Shown one piece after another: positions 4,119 to 5,519 of a stretch of 5,519 bases of DNA (positions are counted from its first letter, which is position 1; the number at the start of each line of letters is the position of its first letter). Under the pieces are notes generated by a model. That model did no database searches and was not told the DNA's origin. It saw only the letters and a program-made list of their open reading frames with translations. A program made the position numbers and the translations under genes. Origin of the DNA: DATHZQ01 sp035458525 (GTDB lineage: Bacteria > Actinomycetota > Acidimicrobiia > Spongiisociales > UBA5794); assembly GCA_035458525.1 (NCBI GenBank), contig DATHZQ010000026.1:1-5519 (forward strand), given 5' to 3'.

Positions 4119-5519
4119 ATGGGAATCGAATCAGAGTTGGCAGGCATCTCGACCCCTGATGCTGTAGAAACGTCGATCGGTAACTTGCGGTTTCGTGATG
4201 GTGCTCCACTGCTGGACACTGCGGAGCTGGTGTATGACTACCTGGACCGGGCTCGCGGTGTCGAAGTGTTCTTGAACGCGATGCCGGGGGCGTCGGTGTA
4301 CGCGCTCGTGAAGGGCCCCGAGGCCCTTGGTGTGTCGCAAGTGGGGCAGGTGCTGCTGTTCGACGGGTTGATGGATTCAGCGTCGTTGTTCCTGACCGGG
4401 AACACCTCCACCCTGTACGCACTGCCGTTCATCGACCTGGGCGCCGACGGTCCCACCGTCGTGGAGGTGCCCCCCGGGATGCTGGGGGCGTTCAACGACA
4501 TGTGGTTCCGCTACATCGGCGACGTCGGACCAGCCGGACCCGACAAAGGTGCGGGTGGCAGCTATCTGCTGCTCCCTCCCGGCTACGACGGCGATGTGCC
4601 CGACGGATATTTCACCCTGCGGCCTCGCAGCTTTCGGGTGTGGACGTTCATGCGCGGCTCGGTGGCGAATGGTCTCGACGCCGGTGTCGCCAACATCGTC
4701 GGCAACCTCAAGGTGTACCCCCTCGCTCGCCGGGACAACCCACCCGAGATGGAGTTCACCAGCGGCTCCGGCAAGGCGTTCAACACGATCCACCCGAACA
4801 CCTACGAGTTCTACGAACACGTCAACGAACTCGTGCAGAACGAGTCCGACGAGATGCTCGACGTCGAGACCCGAGGCCTCCTGGCTTCGATCGGCATCGT
4901 CAAGGGCCGGCCGTTCGAGCCCGACGAGCGGATGAAGCGGATCCTGACCGACGCGGTTGCGATCGGCAACGCCATCGCCCGATCGATCGTGTGGTATCCC
5001 CGCATGACCGGTGCCCGGATCTATCCCGATACCGATAGCGCCTGGATGATGGGTTGGGTCGACAAGGACGTCTTTTTCGAGAAAGACGGTGCCCGTAACC
5101 TCGATGCTCGGGTGATGTTCCACTACCCGTACACCGCGGTGACCCCGGCGATGGCGGTCAGCGTCCCCGGCAAGGGATCGGACTACGGGATTGCGTATCT
5201 CGACGCCGCCAAGCAGCCCTTCGACGGAGCAGCCACCTACCGGCTCCACCTTCCACCCGACGTGCCGGTCAACAACTTCTGGGCGGTGACTGTCTACGAC
5301 ACCCAGACCCGGTCGCAGCTCCAGACCAGCCAGAGGTTCCCCACCGTTGGCAGCAACGATCCCGAGATCGCAGCCAATGATGACGGGTCCTACGACATCT
5401 ACTTCGGTCCAGAGCCGCCTGCCGGGCACGAGGACAATTGGCTCGAGACCCTCCCCGGCAAGAGCTGGTTCGTAGCCCTCAGGATGTACGGCCCGGAGCA
5501 GCCGTGGATCGACAAGACC
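4119..5519 (+). CDS. DUF1254/DUF1214 domain protein, C-terminus beyond the window
   Basis: The frame is open from ATG 4119 to the window edge, giving 467 residues. The N-terminal part matches DUF1254 (about residues 50-200), with the motif LTGNTSTLYALPF (92-104) and the segment GGSYLLLPPGYDGDVPDGYF (146-165), then FRVWTFMRG. The C-terminal part matches DUF1214 (about 345-460), with GKGSDYGIAYLDAAKQPFDG (351-370), RLHLPPDVPVNNFWAVTVYD and the family ending LRMYGPEQPWIDKT. Relatives usually finish within roughly a dozen residues of this point, so little is missing. No signal peptide or membrane segment is seen at the N-terminus, so a cytoplasmic location is likely here. The biochemical function of the family is not firmly established, and I assign none. 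The gene lies 172 bp after the antiporter in the same direction, with its own strong ribosome binding site. Operon membership is possible but not shown. Confidence 0.9.
   Translation, partial: MGIESELAGISTPDAVETSIGNLRFRDGAPLLDTAELVYDYLDRARGVEVFLNAMPGASVYALVKGPEALGVSQVGQVLLFDGLMDSASLFLTGNTSTLYALPFIDLGADGPTVVEVPPGMLGAFNDMWFRYIGDVGPAGPDKGAGGSYLLLPPGYDGDVPDGYFTLRPRSFRVWTFMRGSVANGLDAGVANIVGNLKVYPLARRDNPPEMEFTSGSGKAFNTIHPNTYEFYEHVNELVQNESDEMLDVETRGLLASIGIVKGRPFEPDERMKRILTDAVAIGNAIARSIVWYPRMTGARIYPDTDSAWMMGWVDKDVFFEKDGARNLDARVMFHYPYTAVTPAMAVSVPGKGSDYGIAYLDAAKQPFDGAATYRLHLPPDVPVNNFWAVTVYDTQTRSQLQTSQRFPTVGSNDPEIAANDDGSYDIYFGPEPPAGHEDNWLETLPGKSWFVALRMYGPEQPWIDKT

Noticed and set aside
2927..4219. 430-codon ORF on the minus strand
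   Set aside because: It lies antisense to the antiporter, runs through the frameshift and the following gap, and its product is a Gly/Glu/Arg-rich sequence without any motif, as expected for the complement of a high-GC membrane protein gene.
4377..5429. 350-codon ORF on the minus strand
   Set aside because: It is fully antisense to the well-supported DUF1254/DUF1214 gene. Its repetitive Val/Asp/Gly/His composition reflects the GC-rich codon pattern of the opposite strand.

Overview
The window looks like chromosome from a high-GC bacterium, most likely an actinomycete. This rests on GC-rich third codon positions, GTG/TTG start candidates, long antisense shadow ORFs and the style of the proteins. 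No rRNA, tRNA, CRISPR array, insertion sequence or phage gene was seen, and the genus cannot be fixed from the sequence alone.

Layout. At the left edge, the first 17 codons of an unidentified minus-strand gene (53 down to 1) run out of the window. They are preceded by a 509-bp stretch without a credible gene, which holds a near-perfect 20-bp palindrome (142-161) that could be an operator. Next is an AraC-family transcriptional regulator on the minus strand (1507 to 563). A compact divergent intergenic region follows, with a direct repeat abutting a TTGACG hexamer and a possible 14-codon leader ORF. To the right, everything is on the plus strand: a DUF389 integral membrane protein (1624-2727), a CPA1/NhaP-type cation:proton antiporter (2727-3946) whose ATG overlaps the DUF389 stop codon, and, after a 172-bp gap, a DUF1254/DUF1214 protein (4119 to beyond 5519) that leaves the window probably only a few residues before its end.

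Main anomaly. The antiporter reading frame is broken by what looks like one missing C in a short C run near 3204-3208, immediately after the transport-site Asn-Asp motif. Both halves are otherwise well conserved, so this is either a very recent pseudogene or a sequencing/assembly error. Adding one base would restore a normal antiporter of about 406 residues.

How the genes may work together. DUF389 and the antiporter are translationally coupled and probably co-transcribed, which suggests a shared role in ion, pH or osmotic homeostasis; this is inference, since DUF389 proteins have no settled function. The DUF1254/DUF1214 gene has its own strong Shine-Dalgarno sequence and sits behind a GC-rich hairpin, so it may be a separate or attenuated unit. 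The AraC regulator could control the divergent DUF389 operon, itself, or the left-edge gene. No clearly new biological system is visible; the points of interest are the frameshift and several candidate regulatory structures.
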